Of a DNA stretch of 64,000 nt, positions 40,762 through 53,024 are shown in pieces. The notes under the pieces were generated by a model. It had not been told where the DNA came from and did no database searches. It saw only the letters and a program-made list of their open reading frames with translations. Each line of letters opens with the position of its first letter. The stretch's first letter is position 1. The position numbers and the translations under genes are program-made. The DNA comes from Pirellulales bacterium (GTDB lineage Bacteria; Planctomycetota; Planctomycetia; Pirellulales; S012-138): contig JALCBR010000002.1 in assembly GCA_028066245.1 (NCBI GenBank), forward strand, positions 96,758 to 160,757. The letters run 5' to 3'.

Positions 40762-43014
40762 ATGCGTCGCGTTCGCCTGAAACACAATCGCCGCCCGTTT
40801 CTGGCCTACCGCGATTCGCACGGCGTGCCGCGGATTGAAGCTGAGTCGTACGCGTCAGCTCTGTACGGCTTGGGCTACATGCAGGCGCTCGATCGTCCTA
40901 CGCAGATCTTGTTTGCCAGAGCCGTCGCACAGGGGCGTTCGGCAGAATTGATCTCTGACAACGAAAACCTGTTGGAGATGGATCGTTTCTTTCGCCGGGT
41001 TGGCCTATACCTTAACCTCAAGCGCGAAGTTGAATTGCTGGACGAGACGGTCCGTCACAACTTGGAGGCCTTTTGCGAAGGACTCAATGACAGCATGTTG
41101 CCCACGCGGAGGTCACTGCCGATGTGGGCGGTTGGCTTTCAGCCGGAGCCCTGGGATGTGGAAGGGGTCCTGCTGATTGGAAATTTGCTAAATTTCAACG
41201 GCCTGGCCGTTGGGCAGCAGCAGAGCGAACGATTGATCCTGGAGATGGTGCAGGAGGGAATTGAAGAGAAACGTCTGCGGGAACTCTTCTCTCCTTTACT
41301 AGACGATGCGGACCTGGACCTGTTGCGGCAGGTCAAGATTTCCAGCCAGCTTTCTGATGAAGCGCTCGAGCTGATCACCGATCTGCCGAGATTGGCCGGG
41401 AGTAACGCCTGGGCGATCATGCCTAACCGCAGCGAATCCGGCGGCGCACTCCTGGCTGCGGACCCTCACTTGGAGATTAACCGCTTGCCGGCCATTTGGT
41501 ACGAGGCCGTGTTGCAGTTCGGCGACCGCTATTTGATGGGAGCGACATTGCCTGGCTGTCCGACTTTTGGCGTTGGTCGAACTGCGGACGTTGCTTGGGG
41601 CGTCACGTACCTTAAGGGTGACACCAGCGATTACTTCATCGAAGACGTGCGCCAGCACGAGGGCAATTGGCAATATCGTCGCGGTGAATCTTGGCATGAC
41701 TTTGATGTTCGTAGTGAGATTATTCGCCGCAAAGGAACCGGCGAACCCCACGTGTTCCATGTGTATTCCAATGATCAAGGAACTCTGGAGGGCGATCCCA
41801 ATCAGTTGGGACCTGGCTATCAACTGCTAGTTTCCTGGATTGGCGATCACGAAGGCGTCGGTCGGTCCGTGGCAACTTGGGTTAGCTTGGTCGAAGCGAC
41901 TTCTGCCCGAGAGGCCATGAACTTGGTGAGAGAATGCCCTCAACCAACGTTGACTTGGGTATTTGCCGATCGTCGCGGACATGTCGGGCAACAATCGGCC
42001 GGTTGGTTTCCCAAACGGGCTCCAGGTTGCAACGGTGCCGTTCCGCCGCCGGCGTGGGATGAAACCAACCATTGGCGCGGCAGGCTTTCAAATCACATGT
42101 TGCCCTCGGAGTTTGATCCGCCGCGCGGCTTCGTCGCCACAGCCAATGAACCGATCAATCCCGAAGCCGGACCGAAGTTGGTCACGTTACCGACACCAGA
42201 CTACCGCAAGCGACGCCTCGACGAAGAATTGCAGAAACTCCCGCAAGCAACCATCCGGGACATGCAGCGATTGCAGTATGACGTCGTCAACGTTCAAGCT
42301 CGCGATCTGCTCGAAGTCTTCTTGCCGCACTTGCCTGATGGTGAAGTCAAAGAGAAGCTCTCCGCTTGGGACTACAGCTATGACCCTACCAGCGTTGAAG
42401 CCACGATTTTCACGCGACTGTATCGGCAGGTGTTGGTGGAGATCTTTGGTCAAGATCCTCAGCGTGGCGGCATCGGTTGGCGGCGAATTGTCTATCTCGC
42501 CAGCCGAACCGGTTTCTCAACCATGATGGTCACCTGCATTGACCGCGTGCTGATGCAGGAAGATTCATCCTGGTGGGCACCGGGAACCAAAGAACTTCTC
42601 ATCACTGCCGCCGGCGTGCACCTGGATGAGGAATTGAAAAAGAAACCCGCTGCGGCTTGGCGAGAGACGAACGCATTCCGCTTCACCAATCGATTCTTTG
42701 AAGGAACGCTTGTGGGTAAAGCGTTGGGCTTTCACACCGGAGATCGAGCAATGCCCGGCTGCTTTGCCACGCTCTTTCAGGGGCACTTACTCAAAGTCGC
42801 ACAGCGCGAGGCGACGTTCGCTCCGTCGTATCACTTCGTCACGGATTTGAACACGGACGACGCCTGGACCAATCTGCCCGGCGGGCCCAGCGAAAGCCGT
42901 TTCTCAAAGTACTATCGCAGTGACATCCCGTTGTGGGAGACTGGTGAGTACAAACACTTGGACGCATGGCCGCACGAAGAAGAGGAAGCGGATGAAGAAG
43001 AGGACGGAGAGTAG
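40762..43014 (+). CDS. Penicillin acylase (penicillin amidase) family protein, copy 2
   Basis: 750 aa; nucleophile region LAGSNAWAIMPNRSESGGALLAADPHLEINRLPAIW; colinear with copy 1. Confidence 0.93.
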   Translation: MRRVRLKHNRRPFLAYRDSHGVPRIEAESYASALYGLGYMQALDRPTQILFARAVAQGRSAELISDNENLLEMDRFFRRVGLYLNLKREVELLDETVRHNLEAFCEGLNDSMLPTRRSLPMWAVGFQPEPWDVEGVLLIGNLLNFNGLAVGQQQSERLILEMVQEGIEEKRLRELFSPLLDDADLDLLRQVKISSQLSDEALELITDLPRLAGSNAWAIMPNRSESGGALLAADPHLEINRLPAIWYEAVLQFGDRYLMGATLPGCPTFGVGRTADVAWGVTYLKGDTSDYFIEDVRQHEGNWQYRRGESWHDFDVRSEIIRRKGTGEPHVFHVYSNDQGTLEGDPNQLGPGYQLLVSWIGDHEGVGRSVATWVSLVEATSAREAMNLVRECPQPTLTWVFADRRGHVGQQSAGWFPKRAPGCNGAVPPPAWDETNHWRGRLSNHMLPSEFDPPRGFVATANEPINPEAGPKLVTLPTPDYRKRRLDEELQKLPQATIRDMQRLQYDVVNVQARDLLEVFLPHLPDGEVKEKLSAWDYSYDPTSVEATIFTRLYRQVLVEIFGQDPQRGGIGWRRIVYLASRTGFSTMMVTCIDRVLMQEDSSWWAPGTKELLITAAGVHLDEELKKKPAAAWRETNAFRFTNRFFEGTLVGKALGFHTGDRAMPGCFATLFQGHLLKVAQREATFAPSYHFVTDLNTDDAWTNLPGGPSESRFSKYYRSDIPLWETGEYKHLDAWPHEEEEADEEEDGE

Positions 43015-43036
43015 GAAGACTCAATCGCACAAGTCG

Positions 43037-45691
43037 TTATGAGTCCAGCGCTGTTGCGGGCGCTACAATTGTTGACGTTGTGAACGCCGGGGTCATTGTT
43101 CCGCTTGTGACTTCTTCTTGCCACGGTGTCCAGAGTAGCGCGAGAGCGTCGATGATGATGTCCGATTTGCGCGGTGGCAGGGAGATGGTTTGCAGCGCGT
43201 GTTCTTGGGTGGATGTCATTGATTGAATGCGTTCCGTCTCGGTTTTAAGTTGAGCCTCGGCGTCTTTGAGTTCCTGTTGCAGTGCTTCGACTTTCTCTTC
43301 CGCTCGCTTGACGTCTCCGCGTTCGCTGGCAGTTCGGCTGACCTTACGCATCGATGATCCGGCGTGGTTGACGTTGGTGCGACTTGCCCATTTGCGGCCG
43401 AGGACAGCACCCAAGATTGACGAGCTGATCGAGATGACCGAATCAGCCTGCTTCTCCTGGTATTGCGCTTGTTCGCGTTCCACGCGAGCTTCAGCGTCTT
43501 CAATTTTCCGTTTGAGTTTAGCAAACTTTTCCGCGTATTTGTCGCGGAGTTTCTCAAGCTGTTCGTCGCGCTCTTCGAACGCTTTCTGCCTGAGCTGGAT
43601 GCGAAACTCGGCTTCGCTTTCTCCGGGCGCGGAATGGGTTTTCCACCTGGGCGAAGAAAAGACCTGCAACCGCTGTGAACGATAGAGTGTGTCACGTAGA
43701 GCTCGCTGGCACGATGCCAGCCCTCGTGAACGAATCACGGCGTCAGGAAGTGGCGCATAGCTTACAGAGACATTTTCTGCGGTCCCGGCGGGATCAACGT
43801 TTACCGGGAACTTAGTCGGCCATGGTTTGAGCGCAGTCCACAATTCTCCGGCGCTCACGTCCGGATCCAACGGCGCGAAGAATTTGGCAGTTTCCCAATG
43901 ATCGACGCGGCATCCGGCGCGAATGTAGTGAAGCTGAACCGTTGCAACCAAAGCTGGACGGAAGATCAATCGTGCATCGCTCGCCAGCTCAGTGGAGACC
44001 GGAAGGAATCGTTCTTCCAGGCCGGACGCAAGAATCGGGCGATTGCTGGCTGAATGCGCCGTGGTTGCCGAATTTGTGTCGAACTTCTTCTTAATGGGGG
44101 ACTTGGTCTGTCGCGAGCCGGCGTTCGTCCGAGCCGACTCTGGCTTGCCAACTGCCACGGGGGTCAGGTCCGAAAACAGTTCATCCTCCGCCGAACTTGT
44201 CTGGCTCGCGATTGCACTTTCCTCCTGCCGTGTGTCTTTTGTTTCTTTCCTCTGATCTCCGTCGCCCTCAGTGTGTGTTAACTTTTGAATCTGTGTGCGC
44301 GTCAAGGGGCCTGCCAGAAATGAAAGCGCCCAACGCGTCTTGAAAATGGCTGGCGCATCTTCATGGACGTTGTTCATCAAGAACACGCGCTGACCCAGGC
44401 CGGCGAGCGTGGCTTCCATATCGCTACGATCAAACGTTGCTCCTGTAGATGCGGAAGCTCCTTCCAAGCCTTCCAGGACACGCGCTTTGTCGCGTTCGGT
44501 TTGGAGCCTTCCCAAGAACCAGGTACCTGTGTTGGATAGGCCTTTGTAGTCAAGGTCGACGGGATTTTGGGTAGCGAGCAAAATTCCCACGCCGTGCGCC
44601 CGGGCTTGCTTGAGCAACGTGAGCATCGGTTTCTTGGATGGCGGATTGGCCGTCGGCGGAAAGTAGCCAAAGACCTCGTCCATGTAGATCAACGCGCGCA
44701 GACTACTGGTCCCTGGCTGGCGGCGGACCCATGTCAGAACTTCGTTCAACAGCATCGTGACGAAGAACATTCGCTCGGCTTCGGACAGGTGCGCGATCGA
44801 CATGATGGACAGCCGCGGTTTGGCCTCCGTCGTGTAGAGCAATCGCTGGATGTCCAGCGGTTCGCCTTCCATCCAAGTGGCAAATGCCGGTGAAGCCAGC
44901 AGGTTGTTCAACCGCAACGAAAGCGCCAGACGATCCTTGGCTGGAAAGAAAGTTTCGACGTCGATCACGCCCAGCTTGTCAAACGGTGGTTCTTGGATGC
45001 CACGGATCAAGTCCGGCAGGCTCATGTCCTGCCCTGCGCGCCACGAGTGATCTAATAGATTTGAAATCAAGATATGCTCACGGCTATTGACCGGATCCGC
45101 ATCGATATCCAATAGAGCCAACAAGCTGGAAGCAGCAGACGCCACACGTTCACGGATCGCGTCCGCGTCATGCAGTGATTCTTCTGATGGGGCGTTGAAA
45201 CTTCGCAGCACAGAAACCGGCTGACCAGCGGAACTCCCCGGTGTGTAAAGCCCCAAGTCAATCGCTTCCCGCATCCGTGCGATTCTTGCACCGTCCTGAT
45301 TCCAATCGGCCAGCCCGTTACGCCACAGTTCAGCCGTTTGTTGCGCGAACTCGTCCGGCGTGATTCCTTTTCGTTCTGCGGCGCTCTCATCGATCCACGG
45401 GCGGAAGTCTTCGGCGCGCAATTGCGGAAACGTCAGAAACAGATTCGCCAGATCGCCTTTGGGATCAATCGCGATGGCCGGCACGCCATCCAGCGCGGCT
45501 TCTTCCAGTAACGAAATACACAGCCCGGTCTTGCCGCTTCCGGTCATGCCGACGCACACGGCATGCGTGGTCAAGTCTTTGGCGTCATACAACAGCGGAG
45601 CGTTGCCGGTTTGCTCTGCGGCCATGTCATGATCGCGGCCAAGATAGAAAACGCCAAGCTTCTCGAAATCCTGAGTGTGAGGCTGTGACAT
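43037..45691 (-). CDS. HerA/DUF87-type ATPase with long C-terminal coiled coil
   Basis: Walker A VGMTGSGKTGL; IAIDPKGDL; ALIYMDEVFGYFPP; coiled coil EERDEQLEKLRDKYAEKFAKLKRKIEDAEARVEREQ. Confidence 0.9.
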   Translation of the reverse strand: MSQPHTQDFEKLGVFYLGRDHDMAAEQTGNAPLLYDAKDLTTHAVCVGMTGSGKTGLCISLLEEAALDGVPAIAIDPKGDLANLFLTFPQLRAEDFRPWIDESAAERKGITPDEFAQQTAELWRNGLADWNQDGARIARMREAIDLGLYTPGSSAGQPVSVLRSFNAPSEESLHDADAIRERVASAASSLLALLDIDADPVNSREHILISNLLDHSWRAGQDMSLPDLIRGIQEPPFDKLGVIDVETFFPAKDRLALSLRLNNLLASPAFATWMEGEPLDIQRLLYTTEAKPRLSIMSIAHLSEAERMFFVTMLLNEVLTWVRRQPGTSSLRALIYMDEVFGYFPPTANPPSKKPMLTLLKQARAHGVGILLATQNPVDLDYKGLSNTGTWFLGRLQTERDKARVLEGLEGASASTGATFDRSDMEATLAGLGQRVFLMNNVHEDAPAIFKTRWALSFLAGPLTRTQIQKLTHTEGDGDQRKETKDTRQEESAIASQTSSAEDELFSDLTPVAVGKPESARTNAGSRQTKSPIKKKFDTNSATTAHSASNRPILASGLEERFLPVSTELASDARLIFRPALVATVQLHYIRAGCRVDHWETAKFFAPLDPDVSAGELWTALKPWPTKFPVNVDPAGTAENVSVSYAPLPDAVIRSRGLASCQRALRDTLYRSQRLQVFSSPRWKTHSAPGESEAEFRIQLRQKAFEERDEQLEKLRDKYAEKFAKLKRKIEDAEARVEREQAQYQEKQADSVISISSSILGAVLGRKWASRTNVNHAGSSMRKVSRTASERGDVKRAEEKVEALQQELKDAEAQLKTETERIQSMTSTQEHALQTISLPPRKSDIIIDALALLWTPWQEEVTSGTMTPAFTTSTIVAPATALDS

Positions 45692-46188
45692 GCGGTGGCG
45701 AATAGTCAGGGTGCGGAGATTGACGTGTGTTGCGGGTACGGCGCGATCCTCGATGTAGGCTCTAATCTAAAGCATCGATCCGCGAGCGACCATCATTGCT
45801 TTCGCGCCGATGTCTTGCCTCGGAGTGCGGTGTCGAGAGACGTTTTTTGTGTGCGTAATCGCCTGGAGAGCCGAGATTCGCGTTTGTTTGCTTGAGAATT
45901 CAAAAAATCTAGCGTGTTGCCGTATCGCAACGGTATCCCATCGCCGCGCTGAGTTCATTATGAATCTGAATGCGCGGATTGTTGTTTCTTGGCAACATGC
46001 AAATCGTTCACAGCGGCTCGTCTGCTCGCTGTCAACCATCTGTGAGCTATGCTTGATTCAATCGCCATTCCGCGACCATTTCAGCGGCATTCGCCACCAT
46101 CCCGTTCACGCGTCACAGTGTCGTCAAACCCGCAGCCACGTTCGTTTGCACGTGCTTCTGTGGGTCGGCAGCAAGTGAGAGGGCTAAC

Positions 46189-47619
46189 ATGAATCGAAGC
46201 GAGACTAAGAAGATGCACCACCGGGAAAAGAGAACTTCTAAACGCAGGAAAGCAGAACCGCGGCGCGGATCGATTCTTGTCCTGTCCACAATCTTCATGA
46301 TCGTCATGCTCGGATTCATCGCTTTGGCCTTGGATACGGGCTACGTTGCGTCGGTCAAGACCGACCTCAAGCGGGCGACTGACGCAGGCGCTCTGGCCGG
46401 AGCTGGCGCACTTGTCAACGGCAGCGACGTGGCCTCGGCCGAGGTCTTGGAATTCATCCAGGCTAACGCTGTCGGCGGGCGAACGATCTCTGCTGACGAC
46501 GTTGACATCACTTTTGGACATTGGGATGACCAGACGGCCTCATTCGCCGCCAGCAATGAACTCCCTTCCGCTGTGCGAGTTGAAGTTGCGCTTGATGATG
46601 CTCCACTGTTTTTTGCACGCGTCCTGGGGAGAGATTCATTCGACCTGACTGACGAATCGATCGCCATGTACCAGCCGCGGGATATCCTGCTTGTGTTGGA
46701 TTACTCAGGCTCGATGAATGATGACAGCGAATTGAAATCCGAATGGAGAATGGGCGTCACGGAAATCGACACGAACTTACAGCAGATCTATACCGAGTTG
46801 GGCAGCCCGACTTTTGGAAGCATGCAATGGGATCAGACGCTCTCATCATCGTGGAGCAACTCGTACATTCGATCCTATCTGGGCTTGAACTCTGTCCCTT
46901 ATCCTTACCCCGTCGGCAGCTGGTATGAATACGTGGACTACGTCAAGGGATCTGTCCCGTATGACTACAGACACCACTACGGCTACAAGACTTGGATCAA
47001 CTACTTGCTGCATTGGCGAGAGAGCTCGACCGAAACGCCCGCCCTCTGGCAAACCAGCGAGCAACCGATTACCGCGCTGAAGAACTCCGTGAGTGTGTTC
47101 CTCGCCTACCTGCAAGAGGTTGATACGGATGATCGCCTGGGGTTATCCGTATACACGGCTTCGGACGGAACCTCCTATCTGGAGCACGAACTGACACGAG
47201 ACTTTGACGCTGTGGAAACCACCTCGCGTGAACGTCAGGCTGGGCATTATCATTCCATGACGAACATCGGCGCTGGCATCCTGACTGCGCGTGAAGAGAT
47301 CCAGGAGCACGGTCGAACCGGCGCATTCAAGATGATTGTGCTCATGACCGATGGCATCGCTAACAGACCTTACAGTTCCAGCTATGCCAGACAATACGCC
47401 TTGGATCAGGCCCAAGATTGCGCTGACGCTGGAATCCCGGTTGTTACGATCAGTTTAGGTGCTGGAGCTGACACCGGCTTGATGAATTCTATCGCCAACA
47501 TGACCGGCGGAGTCCATTTCAACATTCCGGGCGGCCAATCCGTGGAAGACTATGAAGAGGATCTAAAAGACGCCTTCCGAGAAATCGCCGATGACCGGCC
47601 GCTGAAACTGGTCAAATAG
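46189..47619 (+). CDS. TadE/TadG-like pseudopilin-type protein with vWA domain
   Basis: RRGSILVLSTIFMIVMLGFIALALDTGYVASVKTDLKRATDAGALAGA; MIDAS DYSGSMNDDS; VLMTDGIANRP. Confidence 0.88.
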   Translation: MNRSETKKMHHREKRTSKRRKAEPRRGSILVLSTIFMIVMLGFIALALDTGYVASVKTDLKRATDAGALAGAGALVNGSDVASAEVLEFIQANAVGGRTISADDVDITFGHWDDQTASFAASNELPSAVRVEVALDDAPLFFARVLGRDSFDLTDESIAMYQPRDILLVLDYSGSMNDDSELKSEWRMGVTEIDTNLQQIYTELGSPTFGSMQWDQTLSSSWSNSYIRSYLGLNSVPYPYPVGSWYEYVDYVKGSVPYDYRHHYGYKTWINYLLHWRESSTETPALWQTSEQPITALKNSVSVFLAYLQEVDTDDRLGLSVYTASDGTSYLEHELTRDFDAVETTSRERQAGHYHSMTNIGAGILTAREEIQEHGRTGAFKMIVLMTDGIANRPYSSSYARQYALDQAQDCADAGIPVVTISLGAGADTGLMNSIANMTGGVHFNIPGGQSVEDYEEDLKDAFREIADDRPLKLVK

Positions 47620-47654
47620 GTCCGGCCGGCGACCAACACAGAAGAAATGACCCG

Positions 47655-47689
47655 GACTTGAAGGATCAACTTCAAGTCTGTTTTTTTTT
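47655..47689 (+). terminator. Rho-independent terminator after the vWA gene
   Basis: Perfect 9-bp stem GACTTGAAG-GATCAA-CTTCAAGTC followed by TG then nine T residues. Confidence 0.9.
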
Positions 47690-47810
47690 CTGGATCTACG
47701 GTTCGGTCCATGTCAAAGCATCTTCACTCGAGATTGCTTCTCTTGTTGACGGCCCGTCGCCAACATTGACGAAATTAATGTTGCTGAGGTGTTGAACGAC
47801 ACGCGACTGC

Positions 47811-48163
47811 GCGCAGAACAGGAATCAACAACGCGCTCAGAAGATCTCCCTGATTGGTGTTCTATTCGTCGCAAGCCCATCGCTTCGCGGCCGCGTGATT
47901 GAATTGCCGTGGCGTTTCCCGCGCGGCCTGCTCTCATGCGTACGGGCGAAATTAACATTGGTCAAACTTTTCCCGCCTCCAGGGGGTGGCGCAAACGCTT
48001 CACGCCCATGCAATTGACCAGCAACGTCACCGAGAACATCACCGGCAATCCTGACGTTAAGTTCAGTAGGAAGTGAACCGGCAACCCCTTATGGTGCTCG
48101 GCAGCGCGCATGGCGGCGCGAAACACCCTTCAAATTTGACCAATGTTAATTTCGCCCGTACGC
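47811..48163 (+). repeat. Dispersed composite repeat, copy B
   Basis: Signature inverted pair at 47938-47966 and 48135-48163; the interior aligns to the reverse complement of copy A (e.g. GATTGCCGGTGATGTT, GAAGCGTTTGCGCC). Confidence 0.87.
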
Positions 48164-48338
48164 GTGAGCGCAGGGCGCGTGGGCTCCATCGCGGGGGACT
48201 TGCCAAACTCCGTCCAGGCCAGCGGAACAGCAATCGGACATGTGCTTCGGCACCGCAGTTCCGGGAGCTTTCTGCGTTGACAGCTATCAACTGGGCAGCG
48301 AGATTTTGGGCAATTTCCCAAACGTGGTCTTTCCCTAA

Positions 48339-50369
<2,031 letters not shown>

Positions 50370-50524
50370 TATCATTCTTGACGCATTGATCTCGTCGTGG
50401 AAACGCGTCCCTCGAGGAATTCTACGCCAATTGCATTCCCGGCGCATGCGGCGCACAACAGCGACTGAAGCTTGACGGCGCGGACCGGCTGCTCGCATTA
50501 GCTTGTAATGTGTTTCGTCACTCG

Positions 50525-51655
50525 CTACTTGCGTGTCGGACTCCACGGCGGTAAGGCGCGCTGCGTGGTGCGAATGGGATCTTCCCCGCGATGTCGCATT
50601 GGCCGCGGCGGATCCTCTCCAGGAACCGCAACGCGCCTCAAGGGGCGATCCTCTGTCGTGGCGTCAGTCGACGAGTTTCGTGTTGATGGTCGATCTTGAC
50701 CTTTGTCGTATGCGCCACGGAGGTAATCGTCCAATGACGTTCCGTGTTCAGACGCGGTCGTTGCTTCGGATTCGAGTTCGCGAACTGTGTTGTCCGGAGT
50801 CCGCGCGAACCGAGCGCCGTCAGGTTCAACACCGGCGAAATCTGCCAACAGCGGCATATCCGCCACATGGCTTGTTCCGTCAGTGGTTTTCATACGGACA
50901 TAGAGTTGCAATCGTGAGCTTTCCGGCGGGGCGTTGGGCCAAAGAAGCTGGCAAACAACCTTGGGCCCTTGTCGCGTCCGCACGAGCAGATCACGGACTT
51001 CATCTTCCTGATAATCCCACCGCGCTACTCTGGCCAAGTGCTCAGGCAGCGAAGGGTCAACCGCTACGATGGAAAGTTCTCCAAGCGCCGCCAAAGGCTG
51101 ATCTTGGGCATCGCGCGGCTCAAACACGACGACAAGCCCGTCATCGCCCCGCGCGCCGTCCAGGTTTAAGGCGCGTGTGCGGCGCGGATCAATGATGATC
51201 TTTTCAACTTTGCCGATGGAATCGACCGGCGCACCCGGACGAACATCCAATCCTGGCAGGATCAATTCCAAGTCATTGAGCGCGCCGCCATCCGGAGGCA
51301 TGTCGGAAGGAGGAGCATTGCGATTGGGATTGAACGGCGCCGGCGGAACTTCATCGTCCAATGGATTGCCGGGATCGCCGGGACGCGGGAAGGCTGGCGC
51401 CGCACCTCCGTCACCAAAGTCAACGCTCGGCGGTTCCAGCCCTTCGACTTGTTCCTCAAAGTCCTGTTCCGCGTCGGTCAAAGCCTTCAGTCGCTGAATC
51501 TCGCGGTCCTGCTCATCAATGCGAATTTCCTGTTGCAGGATCCACTCGTTGAGTTCGAAGTTCTCGCGCATCAGGTCACGACACGGATTGGCGTTGCGAC
51601 AACCAACCAGAGCAACAAGACAGACGGCAATCATCCAGCGATGCTGCATGAGCAC
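50525..51655 (-). CDS. Hypothetical lipoprotein with coiled-coil segment
   Basis: Lipobox IAVCLVALVGC near the N-terminus; heptad-like QEIRIDEQDREIQRLKALTDAEQDFEEQ. Confidence 0.8.
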   Translation of the reverse strand: MLMQHRWMIAVCLVALVGCRNANPCRDLMRENFELNEWILQQEIRIDEQDREIQRLKALTDAEQDFEEQVEGLEPPSVDFGDGGAAPAFPRPGDPGNPLDDEVPPAPFNPNRNAPPSDMPPDGGALNDLELILPGLDVRPGAPVDSIGKVEKIIIDPRRTRALNLDGARGDDGLVVVFEPRDAQDQPLAALGELSIVAVDPSLPEHLARVARWDYQEDEVRDLLVRTRQGPKVVCQLLWPNAPPESSRLQLYVRMKTTDGTSHVADMPLLADFAGVEPDGARFARTPDNTVRELESEATTASEHGTSLDDYLRGAYDKGQDRPSTRNSSTDATTEDRPLRRVAVPGEDPPRPMRHRGEDPIRTTQRALPPWSPTRK

Positions 51656-51817
51656 TTAGCGCGCACAGGCGAACACAAAGAAATCCCCCACAGAAAAAGG
51701 CGGTGGGATCGTAGCGAAATGCCTTACTGCTGGAAAGACGGGTTAAATGATAGCGGCGCAACGATGGCTAGCGGACAATTTGCTCATGTTCCACAAACCG
51801 CTGTTGCGCCCATCGAC

Positions 51818-52306
51818 CTAATGCGTGAAACGATAGCGAATTTGTGGCGTTACGCGCGGCGGTACATAAAGCACTGAACCGCCGGAAGGTCGATAAACAC
51901 CATAGGGCGATGTGTACGTGTTGTAGCGGCTCCCATAGATGCGGCTCCCGCCGGAGTATAGCCTTGAAGGCGTCCGATAGATCCCGCCATAGTAGTACAG
52001 TCGCGACAGGCTGCCCGGATGATTGTTGATCAGGTATCGCGAGGGGAAACTATTACCACGCCCATAGTAGCGCGTGCGGTCCAGTGCAGGACTGTATTGC
52101 CCGTAAAGCCGACCACTTCCTGACACAGCTCCAGGCAAAGGATAATGATTCACCAAATAAGGAGCAGGGCGATAGACTCCATATCCATAGCTGGTGATCG
52201 GCCTTCGAGAAACGCCATACCTTTGTGCTTGGGCAGGCAACGCAGCCGCAAAGATGGCAGTCAGGCAAGCAGCAAAGAGAATTCCTGAGAAGAATGCACG
52301 CAACAT
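51818..52306 (-). CDS. Secreted Tyr/Arg/Ser/Gly-rich protein
   Basis: Start MLRAFFSGILFAACLTAIFAAALPAQAQ signal peptide (CAT 52304-52306); mature part rich in YG/YR/RYY. Confidence 0.75.
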   Translation of the reverse strand: MLRAFFSGILFAACLTAIFAAALPAQAQRYGVSRRPITSYGYGVYRPAPYLVNHYPLPGAVSGSGRLYGQYSPALDRTRYYGRGNSFPSRYLINNHPGSLSRLYYYGGIYRTPSRLYSGGSRIYGSRYNTYTSPYGVYRPSGGSVLYVPPRVTPQIRYRFTH

Positions 52307-52625
52307 GGGCAGCACTTCCTGGGTTGAGCCTGGCGGTATCATGCCAAACGAGGAGCAGCGGACCGGTGAGTGCCTCCCCCGAAGCATCAATCTTGGGTGA
52401 CCAGTCTATGCGAGATTGGTTTAGACTCGCAAGCTTACAACAAACCGAGATCGACAATTCGATGAGCTTCTCCTGTACTTTGTGTGAGATTCGACACAAG
52501 AAGAGTGGTTCGTTGACACTATGCGTGAGCTAAGCTGCCGCCCGCACCGCTAATTGGTCAGCGGGCGGGTCGGCAGAACATGACTCCCTAGTCGCACGCG
52601 ATATGAGAAGTACGTGCGTTGGTGA

Positions 52626-53024
52626 TTACAGCCGCAGTGCCGGTGATTGCCGCTGCGGAATGGCAGCAATTTGGAGTTGATCACGATAGACAATCTGACC
52701 TGGCTGCCGTGTCCAGAGCTTGCGGACGGGAACACCTTCCTCTTCCAGCAGCGAGACCAGCTGCCACATCTGGCTGATCAAGGGCTGCGCGTCCTCGCGG
52801 AACCAGAAGATTGTCCGCCAATCACGATCCTCCAATGACGGCGCCTTGAGGTTCTGGTTGAACCAGTCAAGCGTTTCCCGCAACCGCTGGCGGGTTGCAT
52901 CCGAGACCTGATGTGAGTCCTCAACCTGCGCTGCGGCAACGAAGACCCCACCCGGCCGTCCGGTGCTTGAGTACCGGCGACGAGATTGGAATCGCACGTA
53001 TGTTTCCGTTGCGTAGGGAGCCAT
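52626..53024 (-). CDS. Hypothetical protein
   Basis: Likely start MAPYATETYVRFQSRRRY; plausible soluble composition; no family recognised. Confidence 0.6.
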   Translation of the reverse strand: MAPYATETYVRFQSRRRYSSTGRPGGVFVAAAQVEDSHQVSDATRQRLRETLDWFNQNLKAPSLEDRDWRTIFWFREDAQPLISQMWQLVSLLEEEGVPVRKLWTRQPGQIVYRDQLQIAAIPQRQSPALRL

